Origin: an uncultured Duncaniella sp.
GTDB taxonomy: Bacteria; Bacteroidota; Bacteroidia; Bacteroidales; Muribaculaceae
Direction of reading: 5' to 3'
DNA: 6,827 bases
Assembly: GCA_910588795.1 (NCBI GenBank)
Contig: CAJURI010000084.1
Location: forward strand, 1 to 6,827
Shown: positions 1 through 6,778 of the stretch, piece after piece
How the letters are laid out: each line of letters opens with the position of its first letter
How positions within the stretch are numbered: the stretch's first letter is position 1
Notes under the pieces: model-generated
What the model saw: the letters and a program-made list of their open reading frames with translations, nothing else
Databases searched by the model: none
What the model was told of the DNA's origin: nothing
Made by a program: the position numbers and the translations under genes

Positions 1-63
1 CTCATAAATCTACCCTTAATCGTGTATTGGATGATAGTTGCGGATTTTAGGGTAACCCTTCTG

Positions 64-185
64 GCTGACACATCCTTATTCGTCTTTTCGGCGATTTTCG
101 CGCTGTAGCTCAGTCGTGTAGCTCGCTACACTCCTTCGCTCCATCTCGAAAATCTCTCGAAAATACTTCATAATTATGTGTCAGC
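64..185. repeat. 122-bp near-palindromic element (REP/MITE-like)
   Basis: The ends are a perfect 10-bp inverted repeat, GCTGACACAT at 64..73 and ATGTGTCAGC at 176..185. Inside, further arms pair in nearly the same register: 76..79 with 170..173, 82..90 with 158..166 (8 of 9), 93..100 with 147..154 (8 of 8), and a central GTGTAGC/GCTACAC pair at 116..122 and 125..131. The symmetry axis is constant from 93 to 154, so either strand could fold into one long imperfect hairpin of roughly 45 pairs. No target-site duplication is evident in the flanks and no transposase is present. The element starts 28 bp past the hydrolase stop codon, so a hairpin in that transcript could end or protect it. There is no clear T-tract, so it is not a classic intrinsic terminator. 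The REP/MITE assignment is inferred from structure alone. Confidence 0.75.
76..171 (-). CDS. possible 31-aa small ORF inside the palindromic element (doubtful)
   Basis: An ATG at 169..171 opens a 31-codon frame ending with TAA at 76..78, almost exactly filling the space between the terminal repeats of the palindromic element. The predicted peptide begins MKYFREIFEMERR and ends ENRRKDE. It is highly charged and has no signal peptide, membrane segment or recognisable domain. The region upstream of the ATG is A/T-rich, as is common at Bacteroidetes starts. The frame may be a by-product of the palindrome, because inverted CGAAAAT/ATTTTCG arms happen to lack stops. It lies 42 bp past the hydrolase stop and could be read on the same transcript. 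I do not recognise the peptide and assign no function. Confidence 0.18.
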   Translation of the reverse strand: MKYFREIFEMERRSVASYTTELQRENRRKDE

Positions 186-213
186 TAATTTATGCGAGTT
201 ACTTATTATATTG

Positions 214-1377
214 CTACTTCAAATGTTTGTCAAGAAATTTGAGGCATTCCGACTGCTCCTTCTTATGGCACTGGTGGCCGATGTTCCACAATTCGGTGCG
301 CAGATTGTCTGACGCGCCCTGGCTTGCCCACACCTTGCGCATCTCACTGAAAGCCTTGTTCACGGCCACAGGCGGAAACAGCTTGTCGGTCTCACCGTTA
401 AGGAAGAACATAGGCTTCGGACAGGCAAGCGAGGCTACATGCGGATAGTCGAGATAGTTGCGCACACCGAGGAGGCAATTGGCAAAGCCACCCCTCTCCC
501 TGCCGTACTCCCATGAGAGCTGTATGTCGGTGGTAGTCATCCAGCACACAGCCACCCCGGCTTTGATGATTGGCGATAGGGCGGCAAGCATCCAGGAACG
601 ATACGCGCCCATGGACAATCCGATGCAACCGATCCTCTCAGGATCCACCTTAGGAAGAGTGGCGAGAAACTCGGCGGTGTACATGTCCTCGAAATTCATC
701 CACGCGCTCATGTTGCGCCCGAGCATCTGGAAATTGCCGGCGATATTGGCATGCTTGCTTCCGTCAGGACCCTCCTTGCGCCCACGGTCACCCCAGAACA
801 GGGCATCGACCGAGATAACCACATACCCGTTTTTTGCAAGATAGTCCCCAAGATATTGCCCCTCATAAAGATTGTCAGCCCAACTGTCGGCATCTTCATA
901 CACCCAGCCATCCACATCAAACGGGCGTATCATCTTCTCCTTTCCTATAGTATAATGGCCTCCATGGTCATGAAGCGCGACTATGGCAGGAAAAGGCCCG
1001 TCTCCGTCAGGAGTCAGCACATAAGCCTCCACACGGGAATAATCCGTGAGATTGAACGCCACCTTACTGGCCGTATACCCGTCACGCTTCTCCTCGGCCA
1101 CTATCTCAGGAGACCATGACGACGAATGCCTGGGAGGGGTGAGCATCAGCTCTATCACTTTGGCACGGGCAGTGCGGTTCCACTCGCTGTAATCACTGAT
1201 ATCGCTGTTGCCCCAGGCCAGCGGATAGGTCAGTTCCTCCTGTATGCGGTCAAGGAACACCGGCATGTCTCTCTCTATCTCATACTTTGACGAGTGGGGC
1301 ACATCAGTCTTTTCAGACTGTGCCGACACCGCAAGGGCCATCGCAGCCAACGATATGTATGCAAAGATTCTTTTCAT
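214..1377 (-). CDS. secreted alpha/beta-hydrolase, probable carbohydrate esterase (dienelactone/acetyl-xylan-esterase-like)
   Basis: This 387-aa protein starts with a typical Sec signal peptide (MKRIFAYISLAAMALAVSAQ), with cleavage likely near residue 19 or 20 and no lipobox, so the product should be periplasmic or exported. An N-terminal region (about 30-110) precedes an alpha/beta-hydrolase core. HDHGG at 136-140 fits the oxyanion-hole strand-loop. The nucleophile elbow is GLSMG, with Ser255. Asp331 in NGETDKLFPP and His368 in NIGHQ complete a plausible catalytic triad. This arrangement matches the Bacteroidetes hydrolase families related to dienelactone hydrolase and acetyl-xylan esterase (Abhydrolase_7-like), and the length is normal for them. 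The exact substrate is unknown; removal of acetyl or similar esters from glycans is inferred from the neighbouring susCD pair. A peptidase-like or other carboxylesterase role is possible. The ATG at 1377 is chosen because the signal peptide begins there and a good promoter lies about 50 nt upstream. There is no Shine-Dalgarno sequence. Confidence 0.93.
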   Translation of the reverse strand: MKRIFAYISLAAMALAVSAQSEKTDVPHSSKYEIERDMPVFLDRIQEELTYPLAWGNSDISDYSEWNRTARAKVIELMLTPPRHSSSWSPEIVAEEKRDGYTASKVAFNLTDYSRVEAYVLTPDGDGPFPAIVALHDHGGHYTIGKEKMIRPFDVDGWVYEDADSWADNLYEGQYLGDYLAKNGYVVISVDALFWGDRGRKEGPDGSKHANIAGNFQMLGRNMSAWMNFEDMYTAEFLATLPKVDPERIGCIGLSMGAYRSWMLAALSPIIKAGVAVCWMTTTDIQLSWEYGRERGGFANCLLGVRNYLDYPHVASLACPKPMFFLNGETDKLFPPVAVNKAFSEMRKVWASQGASDNLRTELWNIGHQCHKKEQSECLKFLDKHLK

Positions 1378-1429
1378 GGCAAAATACTAAATTGTTATAT
1401 ATAGTGCGATAATGTCGTAAAATTATTTA

Positions 1430-1460
1430 CAAAGATACGGCAAATTTCAGGCTCATCAAA
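1430..1460 (-). promoter_or_regulatory. Bacteroidetes-type promoter for the hydrolase gene
   Basis: On the minus strand the sequence reads TTTG (1457..1460), a 19-nt spacer, then TATCTTTG (1430..1437). This matches the established Bacteroidetes primary-sigma consensus of a -33 TTTG and a -7 TAnnTTTG with the expected spacing. Transcription would begin near 1426, giving a leader of roughly 50 nt before the ATG at 1377. It lies just downstream of the susCD terminator, so the hydrolase appears to have its own promoter. No operator or extra repeat is evident around it. Confidence 0.82.
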
Positions 1461-1470
1461 AGCCGTTCGA

Positions 1471-1508
1471 TAATAAAATATGGACCCGAAATCCCTTCGG
1501 GCCCATAT
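1471..1508 (-). terminator. intrinsic terminator of the susC-susD unit
   Basis: Arms at 1496..1508 and 1478..1490 form a 13-bp stem on the minus-strand transcript (ATATGGGCCCGAA with TTCGGGTCCATAT, one G-U pair), closed by a 5-nt loop. A T-rich tail (TTTTATTAT on the minus strand) follows the 3' arm. The structure lies 67 nt after the susD stop codon. The T-rich tail lies on the minus-strand side only, so termination should act mainly on leftward transcripts. Confidence 0.87.
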
Positions 1509-1575
1509 AAGAAGGTTTACCTTAAATATTACCTAAAGTTCCTCTCGATTAACCTTAAATTATATGTATCAATCA

Positions 1576-3756
1576 TTATTCCTGACGGAAACCATAACCG
1601 TTTGTAATCCCTGAGTTCAGAAGGTCCTGATATCTGAACGGACGAACTGTGACAGGAGACTTGTGAGCCTGATAATCGGCTTCGGTTATACCGGCAAGCA
1701 CCTTGTAAGCGTGAGTCTGCCAGTTCTTGTCATCCTTTATGAGATCAATGCCCCAAGGGGTCTGTTCATAACCATCGGCTTCCCATTCCTGAGCCTTGGC
1801 CGATCCGGGTGCCACATATTCAAACAGGCCCTTGATAGCCAAGTTGGTAGCATTGTGATTGAATGTAGCATAGCCAAACGAGCTAAGCACACCGTCCCAA
1901 TCATCATGTACGCCACGCCATCCGGGATAGAGCACGGGGTCATTCTCCTGACCGGCAGGTGTGCCGGCTGTCAGACGGTAACCGTAAAGCGTGCGGCTGT
2001 CGACCTTCTTGACCCATACATAAGCCGGAAGCTGATTTCCGTTACCGAACTCGGCATATCCCTTGGTCTCGATATCCTGAAGCACCTTGGTCATGTCACG
2101 ACGGTTGTTGACGGCAGCCTCGGGAAGCAATCCTGTGCGTATGAGATCGAAACGGCGAACACCCTCGCCCACGAATTCAAGAGCACGCTCCTTTATGACA
2201 GCCTTGTACATCGCGCTCCAATCAGTAGAGGAGAACTCATTGCCGCATGCCGCGATCCATGCGTCAAGCTTGCTGTCGACACCGCCGGGGAAGTTACGGT
2301 TGTGCACTTTTTCGAGCCAAGTGCGAGCCTGTCCGTCTTGACCGAGAGCAGCATACACCTCTGCGAGCATCAGATATACATCTGACATGCGCATATAGCT
2401 GACATTGATAGCCGAATTGCCATATGTAGCAGTGTCAGGCTTCTTCATGCGGTTCCAGTCCCATTTGTTGCAGGTGATACCCACCTTACCCCAATTGTTT
2501 ATATCGAGCGACAGCAGAAACTCACGGCCGTTGCCGTCAGTGCCGGTCACGCAGCATGAAGCATCGCGACGTGCGTCTGCAGGGTCAAACCATCCGTAAT
2601 ACACATGGGGCTGTATACGGTTCTGTCCGCAACATATACAAGGCGCACCATAGTTGCCGCCGGTGGAAGCTCGTCCGATATATCCGGGACGGTCGGCACC
2701 GCCGTTGAGCATAAACGGTATCTCGTAGACGCTCTCATCGGCGACATCAACGGAATTGTCCTTGTGCATCTGATTGAACGCATACTGATAGGGGCTATTG
2801 TAGAGTCGGCCCAGCGCATCCGTGCCACGTGGGTCGGTCAAATAGAACTGTATGATGCCGGGATGCTGAACACATGCCTCGAGATACGGGCGGGCATTCT
2901 CAAGCACCTTGCGCCAATCGGCACGACGGCCATAGACAGCCTTGTTCTGAGTATCCTCGGCACAGAGATCGTCAAAGGAGAGCACTTCACCCTTACCGTC
3001 GACATAAAAACCTGCCTGAAGATCTGTGCGGCGTGTGCTGTAGCCTGCATTATAGAGAGCGATTCGCCCGATAAGACCCTGCGCATAATTGCGGTTCATG
3101 ACGTCGGCACGCACACCGTTCTCTCCGGCACGATACATATGGGGCTCTACAGCCATTAACTTTTCGATACACCAGTCATATATGGCATAACGGGACTTTA
3201 GACCCTGGGCACTCTCTCCGGCATGCTCCACCATAGGTACATCACCGTAATAGCGGCACAGTTCGAAATAACATGTGGCACGAAGAGCCACAGCCTGACC
3301 ATAGATATCTGAAAGAGAATTGGGCTCACCGCTCATGAGTGTGCCGAAATTTTCAAGAGACTCAAAGCTGTCGATAAGGGCATTGCAGACTCCGATGGTC
3401 TTGTAGAGGTCACCAAAAACCCCAGATCCCTGCAGACCGTTAATGTTGATTGCCGATGTGCCGGTCGGGTAGAAACCTTTTTCAAGCTGTCCGGCATCAC
3501 CATCCTGATAGCCATCCTGCAGGCCCTCCATGTCAGATCCCCATATAGGGCTCCAGAAGATACCTACCGAGTGGAGATCGCGGTTGGCGCGAAGAAGTTC
3601 GTAGCCATAATTGAGGGCACCGCGTGCCGACTCCTCGCTCGAGAATACAAACTCACGGTCAGAGACGCTCGGAGAGTTGGTATCGAGGTAGTCCTCGCAA
3701 CCCGTAGCTCCAAGAGCAAAGGCTGAAACGAGTGCTATATTTATAAACTTGTTCAT
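1576..3756 (-). CDS. susD: SusD/RagB-family glycan-binding surface lipoprotein
   Basis: This 726-aa protein belongs to the SusD/RagB family, whose members cap the SusC channel and deliver oligosaccharides to it. The signal peptide MNKFINIALVSAFALGATGC ends in a lipobox, so Cys20 should be lipidated, and acidic residues follow it as in many surface-exported Bacteroidetes lipoproteins. The N-terminal SusD-like region includes LYKTIGVCNALID (about 118-130) and AVALRATCYFELCRYYGDVPMV (about 155-176). The C-terminal RagB signatures are MRMSDVYLMLAEVYAALG (about 455-472) and IKERALEFVGEGVRRFDLIRTG (about 521-542). An upstream extension to 3933 in the same frame is rejected because it overlaps the susC 3' end and would bury the lipoprotein signal. 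It follows susC by 37 bp and should be co-transcribed. It is longer than the common 500-600 aa and has a Cys-rich patch at residues 373-402. The bound glycan cannot be read from the sequence; the symbol is a family name, not a claim of starch specificity. Confidence 0.97.
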   Translation of the reverse strand: MNKFINIALVSAFALGATGCEDYLDTNSPSVSDREFVFSSEESARGALNYGYELLRANRDLHSVGIFWSPIWGSDMEGLQDGYQDGDAGQLEKGFYPTGTSAININGLQGSGVFGDLYKTIGVCNALIDSFESLENFGTLMSGEPNSLSDIYGQAVALRATCYFELCRYYGDVPMVEHAGESAQGLKSRYAIYDWCIEKLMAVEPHMYRAGENGVRADVMNRNYAQGLIGRIALYNAGYSTRRTDLQAGFYVDGKGEVLSFDDLCAEDTQNKAVYGRRADWRKVLENARPYLEACVQHPGIIQFYLTDPRGTDALGRLYNSPYQYAFNQMHKDNSVDVADESVYEIPFMLNGGADRPGYIGRASTGGNYGAPCICCGQNRIQPHVYYGWFDPADARRDASCCVTGTDGNGREFLLSLDINNWGKVGITCNKWDWNRMKKPDTATYGNSAINVSYMRMSDVYLMLAEVYAALGQDGQARTWLEKVHNRNFPGGVDSKLDAWIAACGNEFSSTDWSAMYKAVIKERALEFVGEGVRRFDLIRTGLLPEAAVNNRRDMTKVLQDIETKGYAEFGNGNQLPAYVWVKKVDSRTLYGYRLTAGTPAGQENDPVLYPGWRGVHDDWDGVLSSFGYATFNHNATNLAIKGLFEYVAPGSAKAQEWEADGYEQTPWGIDLIKDDKNWQTHAYKVLAGITEADYQAHKSPVTVRPFRYQDLLNSGITNGYGFRQE

Positions 3757-3793
3757 ATTATGGTATCGTATTATATTTTTAAGGTTTAAGCTA
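3757..3793 (-). promoter_or_regulatory. AT-rich susC-susD spacer and susD translation-start region
   Basis: The 37-bp gap between the susC stop and the susD ATG is strongly A/T-rich on the minus strand and ends CATAAT directly before the ATG. It contains no Shine-Dalgarno sequence, no TAnnTTTG box and no terminator-like hairpin. Lack of a Shine-Dalgarno sequence with an A/T-rich approach is normal for Bacteroidetes starts. The short gap and absence of a terminator support one transcript covering both genes. Confidence 0.5.
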
Positions 3794-6778
3794 TTAGAAT
3801 GACAGAGATGCACCGATGGTCCATGTGCGGGCACGCGGATATGTACCGTAGTCCATGTTGAACATCGGGAAATTGCGGATATCGCTACCGAATCCCACTG
3901 TACCGGCTGTGTTGGTATTGACCTCGGGATCAAGACCCTTGTAACCTGTGATTGTAAAGAGGTTGCCGGCTGTCACATAAAGACGGAAATTGGAGATATG
4001 CGCCTTCCTGGTGACCTGCTGAGGCAATGTGTATCCGAGTGTGAGGGTCTGCAGACGCAGATATGAACCATCCTCAAGGAATTCGGACGACACTATGCCG
4101 CTCTGGTGGTAAGGAAGTGCCGATGTGGCATTGGCATTGAGAGCATTGAGCTCGGCAGGATCTGTAACGGCATAGAGATTGCCTGTATTATCCACATTGT
4201 AGACTTTATAGCAGTTTGCACGCCATGCGCTGTACTGGCGGGTAAGGCCGACATACTCGTTGCCCGAAGCGTCCATCATGGCGTTGGCATTGTAGACCTT
4301 GCCTCCGTAAGCCCAGTTGAAATTAGCTGAGAGGTCCCATCCCTTGTATCCGAAATCAAGATGGAAGCTACCTGTGTGACGCGGACGCACCTCGCCGAGA
4401 TTGACGGCATCTTTAGCATCGATCTTTCCGCTGTTGTCAGAATCCACGAACTTGGGCGCGCCCGGGAATGCTACCTGGCCGGTAGGAAGAGTGAACGGAT
4501 GCATGTAAGTGGCTGTTATATCCTTTGTGAGGTCAGGAACACCGTCTTTGAGTGTGTATGTGCCGTTGGAGTAGTTGAAATCGGCTGTGGTGTAGAAACC
4601 GTCGGCCACATAACCGCGCACGAGTCCGATAGGCTTGTCCACTGCGAGCATCCAGTCCATCGACGGGGTCTGTGCCGATGAGCCCCAGTAGGAAGAGTAG
4701 ATATACTGGTCGGCATTCTGCATCTTGTCGAGGTTATTGCGGTTGTAGTTGTAGATGGCTCCCGCGCTGAAACGGAAATCCTTGTTGCGGTAGATATCAG
4801 CATTGACCGAGATCTCGACACCGCGGTTGGATATCTGGCCGAAGTTCTGATACTGGTGTGAATAACCTGAGGTATTGTCGACAGGGACAAGCATCAGGAG
4901 GTCCTTGGTAGTGTTCCAGTACACCTCGACAGCACCGTTGATACGGTTGTTGAGGAAACCGAAGTCTACACCGAGGTTGCGTGACACGGTGGTCTCCCAT
5001 TTCAGGTCAGGATTAGCCTTCAGACCGTCCGGACGATAGAACGGACCGAACTCTCCGTTGATAGGCAGCTTGTTGTTGGTAGAGCTTGACCATGTCTCGC
5101 GCCAGAGGTTGGAGTTGATATTGTCGCTTCCCGACTCGCCCCATGACAGACGCAGCTTGAGGTTGGAGAGCCAGTCGCGAGTTCCTTCCATGAAATTCTC
5201 CTCGGAAATGCGCCATCCGGCAGCCACTGCAGGGAAATATCCCCAGCGGTTATTGGGAGCGAACTTTGAGGAACCGTCGGCACGGAATGTGGCGGTAAAC
5301 AGATAACGGTCAAGGAGTGTGTAATTGAAACGGCCAAACCATGATATAGTGCGGTCAGGAACACCGAATGTGTTATAGAATGAGCTGCTGTAGGTGGCAG
5401 TATGCATCATGGCTATGGCATGGTCATAGTCGAATGTGTCGGGGAATCCGCGGCCCTCGGCATAAATGGATTCGTCCTCGCTTCTGAGGAGCTCGTAACC
5501 GGCAAGAATATTGAACGAATGTATGTCCTTCAGGTCAAACATGTAGTTGGCTGTGGTTACCCAGCGGAGTCCCTTGGAGGTGCCGCGTGTGATGTTGGCA
5601 CGCTTGTCACCGTTGGTGTATCCGTTCTCATAATATGTATTCTTGGACGAGCCTCGTGTCATCGCTATCTCAGAGCGGGCGGTGAGACCGGGAATGATCT
5701 CCCATGTCAGAGCCGCATTGCCACGGAAATTGCGGCGATAGTTCTCGCTTGTTATGTCATTGATGAGATCAACAGGATTGTGAGAGTCATCGATGTTCTG
5801 CACGCCGAAGCTGAAGCCAGAACTTACGTCTGTGTAAGGTATTCCACCCAGAGGATTGTCTATGGGCTTGTAGTGGTATGCTCCTGCAGTGTAGCGAGCT
5901 CCTGCACCATTGAGGGTGGACTCGTCGTAACGTGCCTCGGCATTGAATGTAAGGTTGCTGAATATCTTCTGCTGTATCTTGAGAGAGGTGGTAAAACGAT
6001 TATAGTCAGAATTTATACGGATACCTTCGTCATCTATATAGCCTATATTGAATGCCATCTTTGTGTTCTCCGAACCACCGGTGATACTGAGATTATGGTT
6101 GTGGGAGAAACCTGTGCGCAATATATCTTCATCATATTGATGTGCCGCAACATTGGCATAATCGGCATAATGGTTGCCATACTTTGAGCCAAGTCCGAAA
6201 TATTTCTCCATGGCATCCTTATGGCCCGTTCCGCGCGAGGCGGCATAGCTCCAGCTGTCAAGCACATACTCCTGTGCCGAGAGTACATCCTGCTTCTTGG
6301 CCACATTCTTGAACTGGACATATCCTTCGTAAGTTACCTTAGCCTTACCTTCCTGTCCGCTCTTGGTGGTCACAAGGATAACGCCATTGGCACCGCGGGC
6401 ACCGTAGATGGCTGTGGATGCGGCATCCTTGAGCACGTCGATAGACTCGATCTCGGATGCGGCTATATTGTCGATATTGCCCACGGGGAAACCGTCGACC
6501 ACATACAGAGGCTCATTGCTCTGGGTTATGGAACCGCCTCCGCGCACACGCACCGAAATAGTCGCACCGGGACGTCCGTCCTGCGACACTACATTCACAC
6601 CGGGGAGACGGCCCTGGAGTGCCTGGGTGACATTGGATACAGGATTTGCTACAAGGTCTTCACCCTTTACAGAAGCCACAGCTCCGGTAAGGTCCTTGCG
6701 GCGCATGGTGCCATAACCTATCACCACTACCTCCTCGAGGTTCTGAAGATCCTCGTCAAGAGTGACATCAATGGGCAC
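3794..6778 (-). CDS. susC: SusC/RagA-family TonB-dependent outer-membrane transporter, N-terminally truncated
   Basis: The open frame gives 994 aa from a GTG at 6776..6778 and covers the plug and 22-strand-type beta-barrel of a SusC-family transporter, which imports glycans across the outer membrane using TonB energy. NLEEVVVIGYGT (about 13-24) is the conserved lead-in to the plug. The plug follows with LQGRLPGVNVVSQDGRPG (about 54-71), EPLYVVDGFPVG and LKDAASTAIYGARGANGVILVTTKSG (about 116-141), the last being the SusC/RagA signature. An acidic EF-hand-like loop, DSDNSGKIDAKD, lies near residue 780, as in many SusC proteins. The C-terminus GASLSF has the terminal Phe used for barrel assembly. 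The signal peptide and carboxypeptidase-regulatory-like domain of about 80-110 aa normally found upstream are absent, and an in-frame TAA lies at 6803..6805. The GTG is therefore only a nominal start, probably an internal codon. Without an export signal the product as written should not reach the outer membrane. The symbol denotes the family only. Confidence 0.95.
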   Translation of the reverse strand: MPIDVTLDEDLQNLEEVVVIGYGTMRRKDLTGAVASVKGEDLVANPVSNVTQALQGRLPGVNVVSQDGRPGATISVRVRGGGSITQSNEPLYVVDGFPVGNIDNIAASEIESIDVLKDAASTAIYGARGANGVILVTTKSGQEGKAKVTYEGYVQFKNVAKKQDVLSAQEYVLDSWSYAASRGTGHKDAMEKYFGLGSKYGNHYADYANVAAHQYDEDILRTGFSHNHNLSITGGSENTKMAFNIGYIDDEGIRINSDYNRFTTSLKIQQKIFSNLTFNAEARYDESTLNGAGARYTAGAYHYKPIDNPLGGIPYTDVSSGFSFGVQNIDDSHNPVDLINDITSENYRRNFRGNAALTWEIIPGLTARSEIAMTRGSSKNTYYENGYTNGDKRANITRGTSKGLRWVTTANYMFDLKDIHSFNILAGYELLRSEDESIYAEGRGFPDTFDYDHAIAMMHTATYSSSFYNTFGVPDRTISWFGRFNYTLLDRYLFTATFRADGSSKFAPNNRWGYFPAVAAGWRISEENFMEGTRDWLSNLKLRLSWGESGSDNINSNLWRETWSSSTNNKLPINGEFGPFYRPDGLKANPDLKWETTVSRNLGVDFGFLNNRINGAVEVYWNTTKDLLMLVPVDNTSGYSHQYQNFGQISNRGVEISVNADIYRNKDFRFSAGAIYNYNRNNLDKMQNADQYIYSSYWGSSAQTPSMDWMLAVDKPIGLVRGYVADGFYTTADFNYSNGTYTLKDGVPDLTKDITATYMHPFTLPTGQVAFPGAPKFVDSDNSGKIDAKDAVNLGEVRPRHTGSFHLDFGYKGWDLSANFNWAYGGKVYNANAMMDASGNEYVGLTRQYSAWRANCYKVYNVDNTGNLYAVTDPAELNALNANATSALPYHQSGIVSSEFLEDGSYLRLQTLTLGYTLPQQVTRKAHISNFRLYVTAGNLFTITGYKGLDPEVNTNTAGTVGFGSDIRNFPMFNMDYGTYPRARTWTIGASLSF

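Noticed and set aside
49..59. AGGGTAACCCT palindrome at the left edge
   Set aside because: It has 5-bp arms around a single base, cannot form a hairpin, and shows no link to a promoter or repeat unit. I see nothing else interpretable in 1..63.
103..131. tRNA-like string GTAGCTCAGT within the left repeat
   Set aside because: It resembles a tRNA D-arm, but there is no T-arm (GTTCRA), anticodon stem or acceptor stem. The sequence is explained by the palindromic element.
1486..1495. Decamer CCGAAATCCC shared with 6782..6791
   Set aside because: One copy is part of the terminator stem-loop, and a 10-bp match is expected many times by chance in a 6.8-kb window.
1663..2385. 240-codon open frame on the plus strand, antisense to susD
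   Set aside because: It lies wholly inside a confidently identified gene, shows no recognisable domain or start signals, and is explained as an antisense shadow of moderately GC-rich coding sequence.
3757..3933. Upstream in-frame extension of the SusD reading frame to 3933
   Set aside because: It overlaps the conserved susC 3' end, its translation looks like a frame shadow, and it would place the clear lipoprotein signal (Cys20 from the ATG at 3756) inside the protein.
5402..6187. 261-codon open frame on the plus strand, antisense to susC
   Set aside because: It is fully nested in the transporter gene, its Cys/Val/Ile-rich composition looks like a translated complement of barrel codons, and it has no promoter or known motif.
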